Shown here in pieces: positions 8,830 through 17,275 of a stretch of DNA of 64,000 bases; position 1 is the stretch's first letter; each line of letters begins with the position of its first letter. The notes under the pieces are model-generated. The model searched no databases. It was not told where the DNA came from and saw nothing but the letters and a program-made list of their open reading frames with translations. Location of the stretch: NCBI GenBank assembly GCA_023404675.1, contig JAEYAW010000034.1, positions 62,001 through 126,000 on the forward strand. The letters are read 5' to 3'. This stretch comes from Pseudomonadota bacterium (GTDB lineage: Bacteria > Pseudomonadota > Alphaproteobacteria > Rhizobiales > Xanthobacteraceae). Both the position numbers and the translations under genes were made by a program.

Positions 8830-9138
8830 GATCGCACCTGATCTGCGCGGAACGGGCCTGTCGGAGCGCACGGCCTCGGGCTACGACAGGAGAACGATCG
8901 CGGGAAGCCACGGACGCGCTGCAGGGCGGGGTCTGGCACTCCGGCTTCCATAGGGCCCCGAGCATTCCCGAGAGGCTCACCAAGACCCACGAACGCGCTT
9001 ACATCGCGGCGCAGATACGCAACTGGTCAGCGGATTGATCCGGCTTCCGGGCATTCTCGGAAAACGGTCCGACGGCCCGCATATGGCGAGACTTTCCAAG
9101 CCCGCCCACGCTGCCCGGCTTGGCTCGAACGCTAACGC
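8822..9138 (+). pseudogene. Frameshifted alpha/beta hydrolase (epoxide-hydrolase-like) remnant
   Basis: Three forward-strand pieces in different frames read like consecutive parts of one alpha/beta hydrolase. From 8825: VLIAPDLRGTGLSERTASGYDRRTIA. Around 8930-9036: WHSGFHRAPSIPERLTKTHERAYIAAQIRNWSAD then a stop. From 9051: AFSENGPTARIWRDFPSPPTLPGLART. The catalytic nucleophile elbow expected between the first two pieces is gone. The order and spacing match an epoxide-hydrolase/dehalogenase-like gene with one deletion and two frameshifts. It abuts the LysR remnant. Read by eye; no alignment was run. Confidence 0.5.
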
Positions 9139-9215
9139 TCGAAGTGCCAATCAATCAGATGATCGATGAGCTTTCGCAACTCTCTTTTCCACGAGACAGG
9201 CCGCTTGAGCGGACA

Positions 9216-9926
9216 TCACGCCACGAAGCCCATGAACTCGCTCACGGCACGCGCATCCGTCAGTTGTTCGCCGGGAATCTGGTGTTCCAGCACGCCGTTC
9301 GCGATCGCATAGACCCGCGACGACAGGCTGGTCACGAAATCGAGATTCTGCTCCACCAGCACGATCGTCAGATCGCTCGCCTTGATCAACTGTTGCAGCG
9401 TCTCGATAATCTCGTCGATGATCGACGGCTGGATGCCTTCCGTCGGCTCATCGAGCAGCATGATCCTCGGCTTGCAGCAAAGACACCGCGCCAGCGCCAG
9501 AAGCTGTTGCTCGCCGCCGGATAGCGCACCACCACGCCGGTCCAGCAGCGGCTTCAGCCGCGGGAAATGCTGTAGCACCTCCTCGGTCGTAGCGGCGACG
9601 TTCCCGCCGGTGGCGACGACCGCGACATGCAGGTTCTCGGCGACCGTCAGGTTGGGGAAAATCTCGCGGCCTTGAGGGACAAGACAGACACCCGCTCTCG
9701 CTCTGGCATTGGTGGGCAGCCCTATGATGGACCTGCCTTGCAGCAGAACATCGCCGGCAGTGAGCTGGACGTAGCCCATGATCGCCCGCATGAGCGTCGT
9801 CTTTCCCATCCCGTTGTGGCCAAGAATGCCGACAACCTCGCCATCGTCGACATGGAAATCGACACGATGCAGCGCGGGGACCAGCCCGTAGGCCGCCGCC
9901 AGTCCCTTGACTTCAAGTAGCGACAT
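9216..9926 (-). CDS. livF: HAAT ABC transporter ATP-binding protein LivF/UrtE-like
   Basis: A 236-aa ATPase with Walker A GHNGMGKT, signature LSGGEQQLLALARCL, Walker B IMLLDEP and the following TEGIQPSII, which is characteristic of the urea-type UrtE subgroup. The ATG at 9924-9926 (MSLLEVKGLAAAYG) starts at the first conserved strand and overlaps the upstream ATPase gene by about 14 bases. It is the last gene of the operon that begins at 15896. With the LivG-like partner it would drive uptake of a small amide, urea or amino-acid-like ligand. Confidence 0.9.
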   Translation of the reverse strand: MSLLEVKGLAAAYGLVPALHRVDFHVDDGEVVGILGHNGMGKTTLMRAIMGYVQLTAGDVLLQGRSIIGLPTNARARAGVCLVPQGREIFPNLTVAENLHVAVVATGGNVAATTEEVLQHFPRLKPLLDRRGGALSGGEQQLLALARCLCCKPRIMLLDEPTEGIQPSIIDEIIETLQQLIKASDLTIVLVEQNLDFVTSLSSRVYAIANGVLEHQIPGEQLTDARAVSEFMGFVA

Positions 9927-10662
9927 CGGCCCGTTTCCCCAGATAGATTTCCTGAACGGCACGGTCGCGCATGATCTCGTCGATCATCGCCTCGCGAAAG
10001 ATCGTGCCCCGGTTGAAGACGGTCACGAATGTCGCGATCTGCCGTATGAACTGCATATCGTGCTCGACGATGATGACCGCCGCCGAGCGCGCCGCCTCTT
10101 GCACCAGCCTGGCAAGCCGGTCTCGTTCGTCGCCGGTCATGCCCGCCGCCGGCTCATCGAGGAGAACCAGCGCAGGCTCCCCGACAAGCACCATCGCCAG
10201 TTCGACCAATTGTCTCTGTCCGTGAGCAAGCAAGCCAACTTCGCGGGTGGCGAGATGCGATATTCCGCATTTCTCCATCATCTCCCCGGCCAGCCGCCGG
10301 GCTGTCGGCGCCGTGTGCTTGCGCCGCGCGGACAAACGCACGTTCTCATAGACCGATATACCATTGAAAAGGTTCGGCACCTGCGTCTTGATCCCGACCC
10401 CGAGCCTGACGATTTCGTGGGTGGCCAGACCGCTGATCTGCTGACCGCGGAACGTGATTTCACCGGACGTCGGCGCGAGCTGGCCTGTCAGGCATTTGAA
10501 GAAGGTCGATTTCCCGGCACCGTTCGGCCCGAGAAGGCAGCGCAGTTCGCCATCCCTCAGCGCAAAATCCACCTTGTCGACGGCGGTAACGCCGCCAAAC
10601 TGCATGGTCAGCCCGCGGGTGTGGAGGATGTATTCGGACATGTCGCCTGAAGGAAGCGTCAT
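9913..10662 (-). CDS. livG: HAAT ABC transporter ATP-binding protein LivG/UrtD-like
   Basis: A 249-aa ATPase with Walker A GPNGAGKS, an EDD-type ATPase core, Walker B LVLLDEP and AAGMTGDE, the LivG-type C-terminal tail ending in EIYLG, and the ISVYENVRLS segment. The signature is LLAHGQRQLVELAM; an LSHGQ-type signature is common in this subfamily. ATG 10660-10662 overlaps the LivM stop (ATGA); an internal ATG at 10641 (MSEYILHTRG) is possible. It pairs with the ATPase at 9216-9926. Confidence 0.9.
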   Translation of the reverse strand: MTLPSGDMSEYILHTRGLTMQFGGVTAVDKVDFALRDGELRCLLGPNGAGKSTFFKCLTGQLAPTSGEITFRGQQISGLATHEIVRLGVGIKTQVPNLFNGISVYENVRLSARRKHTAPTARRLAGEMMEKCGISHLATREVGLLAHGQRQLVELAMVLVGEPALVLLDEPAAGMTGDERDRLARLVQEAARSAAVIIVEHDMQFIRQIATFVTVFNRGTIFREAMIDEIMRDRAVQEIYLGKRADVAT

Positions 10663-11714
10663 CGGACCACCTTCTGTCCTGCTGCCGATTTCGCGACGAC
10701 GCCGGCCTGCCCACGTCTGCGCCAGAACGCCCAACCGGACTTCGCGAACGCATTGATCGATGGCACCAGCCCCTTGGGCAGCACGAGCACCAGAGCCATC
10801 ATGATGGCTCCCTGTACGGCGATGCTGTTCAGCCACGTCACCGCTCCGAGCTGCAACGTCAGCCATTGCAGCAGAGTGACGCCGAGGATGGGCCCGACGA
10901 GGGTGCCCAGACCGCCCGCCATAACCCAGACCAGCGCTTTGGCCGACATCTCCATCGAGAACACGTTCGGATCGATAAAGGCCTGATAGGTCGCCCACAT
11001 GGCACCCGCCAACCCGGCGATCCCCGAACCGATGGTGAAGACGACCACCTTGTGCAGCCGCACGTCGTAACCGAGCAGCGAGGCACGCGTCTCATTCTCT
11101 CGGATGCCGATCGAGATGCGCCCGAAGTCGGACGCAATGAGCAATCGCAGCCCGACATAGACGATGATCAGGATCGCCATGAAGAACTGGAATAGCTGCG
11201 AAGGGTCGAGCATCTCGTCGGGACGTCCGGGAAAATGGATCGTCGGGATGGACGGAATGCCGTTGAAGCCGCCAAGCCTGACGCCAAACAGCGAGTACTC
11301 CGGTCCCGCGGTATGATTCGCCAGCTTCCACAGGATCAGCGCAACCACCATGGTCATGACGCCGAGATAGACGTCTGACAGCCGGCCGTAGAACATGAAG
11401 TATCCAAGGGCGATTCCGAGCAGCGAGGGAATCACGAAGGCAAGGACGAGCGCAACGGTCGTATTGCCTGTGCTGATCGAACACACGGCGAAGGTGTAAG
11501 ATCCCAGCCCGAAGAACGCCGCCTGACCAAAACTCAGGATTCCGCCGAAACCCCAGATATATCCCAGCGAAAGAGCAAAGACGGAAAGCACGACATACTG
11601 CGTCAGCTGCATGACGGTAAACATATCGAAGAAAAACGGAATGCCGAGCAGGACGATGAGTCCGGTCCCGATCATGGCGTAAAATCCGGCATCGCGGAGC
11701 AGCGGCTGTTCCAT
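10659..11714 (-). CDS. livM: HAAT ABC transporter permease LivM/UrtC-like
   Basis: A 351-aa permease with about ten hydrophobic segments. Family marks are GYIWGFGGILSFGQAAFFGLGSYTFAV near residue 50, SDVYLGVMTMVVALILWKLA, and IGIRENETRASLLGYDV followed by VFTIGSGIAGLAGAMWATYQAFIDP. The NET-RASLLGY form resembles UrtC. It follows the LivH-like gene by 11 bp and overlaps the LivG-like gene by four bases. It forms the inner-membrane pore with the LivH-like protein. Confidence 0.9.
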   Translation of the reverse strand: MEQPLLRDAGFYAMIGTGLIVLLGIPFFFDMFTVMQLTQYVVLSVFALSLGYIWGFGGILSFGQAAFFGLGSYTFAVCSISTGNTTVALVLAFVIPSLLGIALGYFMFYGRLSDVYLGVMTMVVALILWKLANHTAGPEYSLFGVRLGGFNGIPSIPTIHFPGRPDEMLDPSQLFQFFMAILIIVYVGLRLLIASDFGRISIGIRENETRASLLGYDVRLHKVVVFTIGSGIAGLAGAMWATYQAFIDPNVFSMEMSAKALVWVMAGGLGTLVGPILGVTLLQWLTLQLGAVTWLNSIAVQGAIMMALVLVLPKGLVPSINAFAKSGWAFWRRRGQAGVVAKSAAGQKVVR

Positions 11715-11725
11715 CGGTTCTGGCC

Positions 11726-12592
11726 TCAGAGTGAACGTTTGAAGATGCGCCCGGTGATCCCCTGAGGCAGAAGCCGCAGGATGATCAAAGCCGCAATAAG
11801 CAGCGCGGCATCACCGTAAACCGGGCCGGACAGGAACGTCGTGGCCTGGCTGATCGTGCCGAGAAGCGTGGCGGACGAGAGCGTGCCGGCGATGATCGCG
11901 GCGCCTCCGGTGATGACGGTGATGAAGCTCTGGCCGACGAGGTTCATGCCCATCGACGGCACCACCCCGATGACGGGCGCCAGCAGTCCTCCGGCAAGCC
12001 CGGTGATCGCCGAACCGATGCCGAACGTCGCCATGTAAACCCGGCTGGTGCGAATTCCCATGCCTTCGGCCGTATTCGGATTTTGCATCGTCGCGCGAGC
12101 GACAAGCCCTGCATTCGTAAAGCGGAGCACGGCCCAGATCGCGAACAGAATCGCAGCCGCGAAGACGATCTGGACGAGGTTGTAGACCGGCACCTGGTAT
12201 GCGCCGATCCGCATGCTGCCGAGCGGGGTGGGAACACCCTGGACGGTGTTGCCGAAAATCAGCGTGACGCCACCGATCATCAACATCGACAGCCCCCAGG
12301 TCGCCAGCAGGCTGTCGAGAATGCGGCCGTAGAGATGCCGGATGACGAGCCGCTCCACCGCAACGCCGAACAAGCCGACAACCAGCGGCGCCAGCACCAG
12401 CATCGAGATCCACTGAGGAACGCCAGCACCCGTGCATACGACCACCGTATAACCGCCGAGCATCAGGAATTCGCCATGAGCGAAGTTAATCACCTTCATC
12501 ATGCCGAATATGATCGCCAGGCCTGCCGCCAGCAGCACGAGCCAGGCGATGGCCCGGACCACCTCAAACGCGATGACGATCGCATAATCCAT
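11726..12592 (-). CDS. livH: HAAT ABC transporter permease LivH/UrtB-like
   Basis: A 288-aa permease with about eight transmembrane segments, opening with AIVIAFEVVRAIAWLVLLAAGLAIIFGMMKVINFAHGEFLMLGGY, the near-invariant LivH signature (NFAHGE). Further conserved parts are TNAGLVARATMQNPNTAEGMGI and the C-terminal LPQGI. It is the first transporter membrane gene after the collapsed amine-oxidase gene; a 236-bp gap separates them and holds nothing I recognise. Confidence 0.9.
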   Translation of the reverse strand: MDYAIVIAFEVVRAIAWLVLLAAGLAIIFGMMKVINFAHGEFLMLGGYTVVVCTGAGVPQWISMLVLAPLVVGLFGVAVERLVIRHLYGRILDSLLATWGLSMLMIGGVTLIFGNTVQGVPTPLGSMRIGAYQVPVYNLVQIVFAAAILFAIWAVLRFTNAGLVARATMQNPNTAEGMGIRTSRVYMATFGIGSAITGLAGGLLAPVIGVVPSMGMNLVGQSFITVITGGAAIIAGTLSSATLLGTISQATTFLSGPVYGDAALLIAALIILRLLPQGITGRIFKRSL

Positions 12593-12828
12593 TGTCGGTC
12601 ACCTCATGGTCATGGCCGGAATTTGCGTCCGTTCTTCCGGCCTGCTCTCAAAAGCGCGGGGCGGAGACGCTCCGCAAAGTCTCGGACAGCGCCATGGCCG
12701 CACCCTCCGCGCGGCGGGATTGCACGTCGGCCAGCCCCGCTGCCGATCGGGCCGTCACGCCGCTCCCTGTCGTACGGTGTCAGGATTGCGACCTCTGGTG
12801 TCATTGGCCCGGCCGTCGTCATCCTGTG

Positions 12829-13419
12829 CTACATGCTCGCATGAGCGGCGCAACCCGCCGCGTTGACATCACGAGGCAGATCGATCGTCCGGTTGCGATT
12901 GAAGAAGCCCGGGCTGCCATAGGGCACGATCATCTCGGCGAACGACGCCCGATCCATGACCGGGCGACCGTCGGACTTGATGTCGTGCAACGTCAGGGAT
13001 TCCTGGGGATTGATGCGTGGATGCTTGCCGGAGAGTTCTTCCGCGGACAAGGCCTTCTCGCCATCGAGAGAAACGAGCATCCCGGTCAGCACGGCTTCGC
13101 TGGAATTATACACCGCAGCCCGCGCGACACGCGGAAACGACTGGCCGGACCGGAATCCGGGCATGAACGCCTTGGGAGGCTCCATCAGTTCGATGGTTTC
13201 GAAGCGTCTGTTCTCGCCGCAAGGCGCGGCCCGGCTGATGATCGACATAACCTTGCGGATTTCATCCGCACTCAGCGGCTGGAGCGGATGGAGGATCGCC
13301 TGTTCTTTGCTGTCTGTCCCGGAACAGCCCGAGGAATCGCAATGGTCTGTCTGGATCATTTCTCGTGGTCGCAGTTCTGTTCTGAGCCTCTCCACGTGTG
13401 TGGAGAGGCTTTTACGCAA
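12829..13419 (-). pseudogene. Collapsed copper amine oxidase gene: three segments with two internal deletions, frame kept open
   Basis: An open frame of 196 codons reads as a mosaic of a copper/topaquinone amine oxidase (normally about 640-660 aa). Segment 1 is the N-terminal domain (HPLQPLSADEIRKVMSIIS ... RFETIELMEPPK ... EKALSAEELSGKHP). Segment 2 is the stretch before the catalytic core (ESLTLHDIKSDGRPVMDRAS then FAEMIVPYG). Segment 3 is the extreme C-terminus (GFFNRNRTIDLPRDV and a stop). The residues between segments 2 and 3, which contain the topaquinone tyrosine and the copper histidines, are missing, so it cannot be an active oxidase. It lies in the deacetylase/amide-transporter operon. 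The homology is recognised by eye. Confidence 0.65.
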
Positions 13420-13487
13420 CTCGGCCCCTCCCCAACGCTGCGCAGGCAGAAGCGATGGGGAGGAGGCGGCAGGTCGAGAGGGATCGC

Positions 13488-14720
13488 CTACAGGCTGATC
13501 TCGTAGTGCTTGTTGGACGCGGGATTCTTGATGAGGTCGCAGACCATCTGCGTATCAGTCGGCGGCGAATCCGGGAAAGCCTGCACAATATCGAAACTCT
13601 TGTCCTTCAAGCTGGCGATATAGACGTCGCGGATGGTGTGATGAGTGCGGGGATCGATCTTCACCTTGCCCGCCGGCATGTCGTAGACCTTGCCCGAGTT
13701 GATGACCTCCAGCAGCGGATCGCGCTTCGTCGTGCCGGCCTGGCGGACGGCATCCGCCCAGATCAACATCCCCTCGTAGGTTGCGGCGGTGATTTCCGAG
13801 ACAACCCACGTGCGGCCGGGGATTTCCTTGTCGACGCGGCTCAGGAACGCTTTGTTGGTCGGATTGTCGATCTTCTCGAAATATCCGAACGACGACAGGA
13901 TTCCGTTGCCTTCCTCGGCTGTCAGGATGATCTGTTCGTTACCGCCTGCTCCAAAAGTGGTGGAGAGAATCGGGATCTGGCCCTTCATGCCGGAAGACGT
14001 CCACTGCCGATAGAAGCCGAGGTGCGACGTGCCAACCAGTGCCGACAGCACGATATCCGGCTTGGCGCCCTGAATCTTCGAGATGGTCGAGCCGAACTGA
14101 GAAACGTCGAGGGGGAAAAACTGCGTCTCGATGACTTGTCCGCCGTTCTCCTCGACGTAGCGCTTTACCCACGCTGAGGTGATGTGTCCGTAGTTGTAGT
14201 CTGCGGCGACTGTGTAGACCTTCTTGCCGTAGAGTTTCATTCCGTGGGGAATGAGACGCGCCACCGTCTGGGCCGGCGTCGTGCCCAGCGTGATCTCGTT
14301 GCGATCGCAGACGCCGCCTTCATACTGGGTGTTGTAGAAATAGAATGTTCCATAACGGTGAAAGATCGGCCGGATCGTCTCGCGGCTCGCCGACGTGATT
14401 CCGCCCATGACGACATCGACACGATCCTTCAGCGCCAGCTGCGTGGCATACTGGGAATACAAGGACATGTTCGACTGCGGGTCATAGATGACCGCTTCGA
14501 CCTTGCGGCCGAGCAGGCCGCCGGCCGCATTGATCTCCTTGACGGCCATCTTGAGGATCAGATCCATCGGGATGCCGACGCTGTCGAGCGCGCCGGTCAG
14601 ATCGTGCAGACTGCCGACCTTGATGGTCTGCTCGGCTGCGAGCAGCACCGGGGGGGCGGCAAGGGTCAGGGCGGCTGCCGATCCGGCGGTTTTCAGGAAA
14701 GAGCGTCGAGATTGATGCAT
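13488..14720 (-). CDS. Tat-exported periplasmic binding protein of amide/urea type (FmdD/UrtA/AmiC-like)
   Basis: A 410-aa binding protein with a clear Tat signal (QSRRSFLKTAGSAAALTLAAPPVLLAAEQ). The mature protein starts TIKVGSLHDLTGALDSVG. It has the YNTQYEGGVCDRNEITLGTTPAQ segment and VAADYNYGHITSAWVKRY, marks of the short-chain amide/urea binding branch of the HAAT family rather than the leucine branch. It lies between the deacetylase gene (36 bp upstream) and the amine-oxidase relic, and serves the UrtBCDE-like transporter at 9216-12592. A ligand such as an amide, urea or acylated amine is inferred. Confidence 0.88.
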   Translation of the reverse strand: MHQSRRSFLKTAGSAAALTLAAPPVLLAAEQTIKVGSLHDLTGALDSVGIPMDLILKMAVKEINAAGGLLGRKVEAVIYDPQSNMSLYSQYATQLALKDRVDVVMGGITSASRETIRPIFHRYGTFYFYNTQYEGGVCDRNEITLGTTPAQTVARLIPHGMKLYGKKVYTVAADYNYGHITSAWVKRYVEENGGQVIETQFFPLDVSQFGSTISKIQGAKPDIVLSALVGTSHLGFYRQWTSSGMKGQIPILSTTFGAGGNEQIILTAEEGNGILSSFGYFEKIDNPTNKAFLSRVDKEIPGRTWVVSEITAATYEGMLIWADAVRQAGTTKRDPLLEVINSGKVYDMPAGKVKIDPRTHHTIRDVYIASLKDKSFDIVQAFPDSPPTDTQMVCDLIKNPASNKHYEISL

Positions 14721-14756
14721 CGGGTATAGCGTCCCTGTTCGCGTTTGAGTTGATGA

Positions 14757-15896
14757 CTAGGACTGATAGGCCAAGCAGGCGCCGGCCGGAATCTCGGCGA
14801 CTTGCGCCTCGGCGGCGTCGATGACCGCCTTCTGATGCGCTTCCACAGTCATACGCCCGTACTGACCGGCATGGACGACCGCGAAGGGATCTCCAATCGG
14901 CTTCACCCCCGCCAGCGCCGCTATGGTGTGGACGCCGCAGAAGGCGACGTAATGAATGCTGTAACCACCCTCCTGGACCATCACGAGCTTGCCGTCGCAC
15001 AATGCTTCGGCGGCAGCCTTCACTCGCCTGGTCAGCGCAGCAAAGCCTTCGGCCGACACCATCTGGCGGGCCAGCGGATCGTACGCGCTGGCGTCAAAAC
15101 CGCACGCGACGATGATCAGATCCGGCTCGAATTGATGGAGCGCGGGAACAATGACCCGATCCATCGCCTCGATATAGCCGGCGTCCCCGGTGCCCGGTGG
15201 AAGCGGGATGTTCAGGTTGGTGTTCAGGCCGGCTCCGCCGCCGCGTTCGTCGAGAAAGCCGGAATCGAGCGGGTAGTTGCGGTCCTGATGAATGGAGATG
15301 GTCAAGACCGATGGGTCTTCCCAAAAGATCGCCTGGCTGCCGTTCCCGTGATGGACGTCCCAGTCGACGACGGCAATCCGCTTGACGCCGAGCACCTGCT
15401 GGGCGTGGCGGATGGCAACCGCGACGTTGTTGAAGATACAAAAACCCATGCCTGTTTCGGCAATCGCGTGATGTCCGCAGGGATTGACGAGCGCAAAGCC
15501 ATTGTCGACCTCGCCCTTCACGACAGCGTCGACCATCGCCAATGCCGATCCGGCGGCGAGCGCACAAATCTCGTATCCGCCCTTGCCGAAAGGCGAATGG
15601 CCGTCGCCCGCGTCGCCCCCCTTGGGAAGCGTGTTCTCGTGGAGAATCCGGTCCAGGTGCTCGCGCGTGTGCACCCTCAGCAGCTCCTCATGCGCCGCCT
15701 GGCGCGGCGCTATTCGGACGAGTTGCTCGCCGAGGCCCGACACCATGACAAGCTCGTGCATGCGTCGCTTGTTGTCTGCATGGGCGAAGTGGTGAGAGAT
15801 GGGCTGGAGACCGAGCGTCACGTCGGAAGGCTTCAGCGAACCACCAGATGTATCCATCCATCCGAACAACTCATGCCAGAGATAGCCAGTAGCCAT
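14757..15896 (-). CDS. Class II histone-deacetylase-family amidohydrolase (acetylpolyamine-type)
   Basis: A 379-aa zinc amidohydrolase close in length to the bacterial HDAC-like amidohydrolases (about 370 aa). The active-site marks are intact: NPCGHHAIAETGMGF (His pair), DWDVHHGNG (zinc Asp and His), ACGFDASAYDPL (second zinc Asp) and QEGGYS (loop Tyr). The family removes acetyl groups from acetylated amines or lysines. I chose ATG 15894-15896 (MATGYLWHE) because a GGATGAAA element precedes it at good spacing; an upstream ATG at 15908 is possible. It heads the amide-transporter operon, which suggests deacetylation of an imported acetylated amine. Confidence 0.9.
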   Translation of the reverse strand: MATGYLWHELFGWMDTSGGSLKPSDVTLGLQPISHHFAHADNKRRMHELVMVSGLGEQLVRIAPRQAAHEELLRVHTREHLDRILHENTLPKGGDAGDGHSPFGKGGYEICALAAGSALAMVDAVVKGEVDNGFALVNPCGHHAIAETGMGFCIFNNVAVAIRHAQQVLGVKRIAVVDWDVHHGNGSQAIFWEDPSVLTISIHQDRNYPLDSGFLDERGGGAGLNTNLNIPLPPGTGDAGYIEAMDRVIVPALHQFEPDLIIVACGFDASAYDPLARQMVSAEGFAALTRRVKAAAEALCDGKLVMVQEGGYSIHYVAFCGVHTIAALAGVKPIGDPFAVVHAGQYGRMTVEAHQKAVIDAAEAQVAEIPAGACLAYQS

Positions 15897-16190
15897 ATGA
15901 GATTTCATCCAGATGCTGCACCCGATCGCTGGTCTCACTCCGTCAGGTGTATTAGATCGTGAACGATAGTTCAGCGAACGCCGCACGCCATACCACCGCC
16001 CAGTTACCGCGAACGTGGTAGACGACGCCATGTTCGCGCAAATCTTGAACAGTCGGCGCACAATCGGCGATATTTCTGATTGCTAATTAAGCAACGCGCC
16101 CCGGCGTTTTCTCTTATGGCGCCGAACCGATTGACACACCAAGGGGATGAACGGATTACTATGCCGTTGCATCATCCGTCGTAGCTTTGA
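15897..16190. promoter_or_regulatory. Divergent promoter region between deacetylase operon and LuxR gene, with two inverted repeats
   Basis: This 294-bp intergenic region is visibly more AT-rich in its right half. It holds TGAAC-gata-GTTCA at 15960-15973 and TTGCT-aatta-AGCAA at 16080-16094, both perfect 5-bp inverted repeats. A TTGACA hexamer lies at 16131-16136, but a convincing -10 element at 16-18 bp spacing is not obvious. The repeats are candidate operators for the LuxR-type regulator that starts at 16191. No coding sequence is evident here. Confidence 0.4.
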
Positions 16191-16994
16191 GTGACATCAC
16201 GCGAAATGGATCAGGTCTTCCTGCAGCGCCTGTTGACCTACGACCTGCCGGTTCTGATCGATGCTGCTCAGAGACCGGGCTTCTATCGCGCGCTCGGCCA
16301 GTTTCTGAATCAGACCATCCCCTTCGACAGCTTCCACATCATGACGTTCAAACGGAACCGGTCACCCGAGGTGCTGGAACTGGACGTCAGTTACGACCAC
16401 CGGATCGTCGACGATTATCTGTGTGGCTACTATCTCTACGACCCGGTCTGGCGCTTCCTCTGGGGGAACCAGGGCCAAGACAGGACCTACTGCCTGGCAG
16501 GCATTGCACCCGACGATTTTTACAAGTCGAACTATTTCACCGAGCACTACGCCAAAGCTTCGGTCTGCGATGAACTCGGTTGGACGGTATGGCTGTCGGA
16601 CACCGAAGCTGCTGTCGTCTGTCTGTTGAGGCAATGGCGGAACAGGGGTTTCAGTGCCGAACACAAGGAATACTCCGTCGTCCTGCTGCCAGTCATCAGC
16701 AGCCTGATCCGTCTGAGGTTCGGGATAGGCGATGAGGGGATTCCTTCCGGTCACCGGGCGACGGAGGTGCGCCCGGAACCGCAACAGCTGCAACGCCAAT
16801 GCTCGAACGGCGTGCTCACGCTGCGCCAGTCACAGATCGTGGATCTGCTGCTCGACGGCTGTTCGACGGAATCGATTGCGATGCGCCTTGGAATATCACC
16901 GGAAACCGTCAAGACTCATAAGAAATCCATCTATATGAAGCTCAAGATCAGCTCCCAGGCCGAGCTGTTCAAGATGGCGCTCGACGCAACTTGA
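16191..16994 (+). CDS. LuxR-family transcriptional regulator
   Basis: A 267-aa regulator. The C-terminal 65 residues are a LuxR/GerE helix-turn-helix (LTLRQSQIVDLLLDGCSTESIAMRLGISPETVKTHKKSIYMKLKISSQAELF). The N-terminal 190 residues form a sensor-like domain I cannot name; it is not a clear acyl-homoserine-lactone domain or a response-regulator receiver. Translation begins at GTG 16191 or at ATG 16206. It is divergent from the deacetylase/amide-transporter operon and is its most likely regulator. Confidence 0.88.
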   Translation: MTSREMDQVFLQRLLTYDLPVLIDAAQRPGFYRALGQFLNQTIPFDSFHIMTFKRNRSPEVLELDVSYDHRIVDDYLCGYYLYDPVWRFLWGNQGQDRTYCLAGIAPDDFYKSNYFTEHYAKASVCDELGWTVWLSDTEAAVVCLLRQWRNRGFSAEHKEYSVVLLPVISSLIRLRFGIGDEGIPSGHRATEVRPEPQQLQRQCSNGVLTLRQSQIVDLLLDGCSTESIAMRLGISPETVKTHKKSIYMKLKISSQAELFKMALDAT

Positions 16995-17112
16995 CTGGAA
17001 TGTGCGGGACCTTCTTCAATTTTTACGCGCATCTCAGTCCATCCGATGATCGCTGTGCGTGTTGTCTCCTGTTCGGAACGCGGGACAGACATCCTGCACA
17101 CAGGACCTTCAA

Positions 17113-17130
17113 AGCGGATAACGGATAACG
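17113..17130. repeat. Short tandem repeat CGGATAA x2
   Basis: In the 280-bp convergent gap between the LuxR gene and the CaiB-type gene the sequence gcggataacggataacgggc contains the heptamer CGGATAA twice in tandem. Its length is too small to infer a function. A short GCCCC-ACGC-GGGGC hairpin sits just after the CaiB gene end (about 17260-17275) without a T-tract. Confidence 0.3.
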
Positions 17131-17275
17131 GGCTGATACTGGCCAAAATCCGACAACAAGCCCGCGAGCGACAATAGCTGCACAAAGGGGCGCTCCCATC
17201 GCGAGAGGATGACAGCCGTCCCAAATCATCTTGCTCTGGCAGTTGGATCGAACGAATACGCCCCACGCGGGGCCG

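Noticed and set aside
14802..15962. 386-aa plus-strand frame opposite the deacetylase gene
   Set aside because: Antisense shadow of the zinc-deacetylase gene with intact catalytic motifs.
16131..16162. sigma70 promoter TTGACA ... TACTAT for the LuxR gene
   Set aside because: The spacing between the hexamers is 20 bp, too long for a standard promoter; recorded only as part of the intergenic region.
17226..17275. CaiB-type CoA-transferase coding beyond 17276
   Set aside because: The alternative frame that extends to 17226 is a different reading frame without CaiB motifs; the TAG at 17276-17278 closes the real frame.
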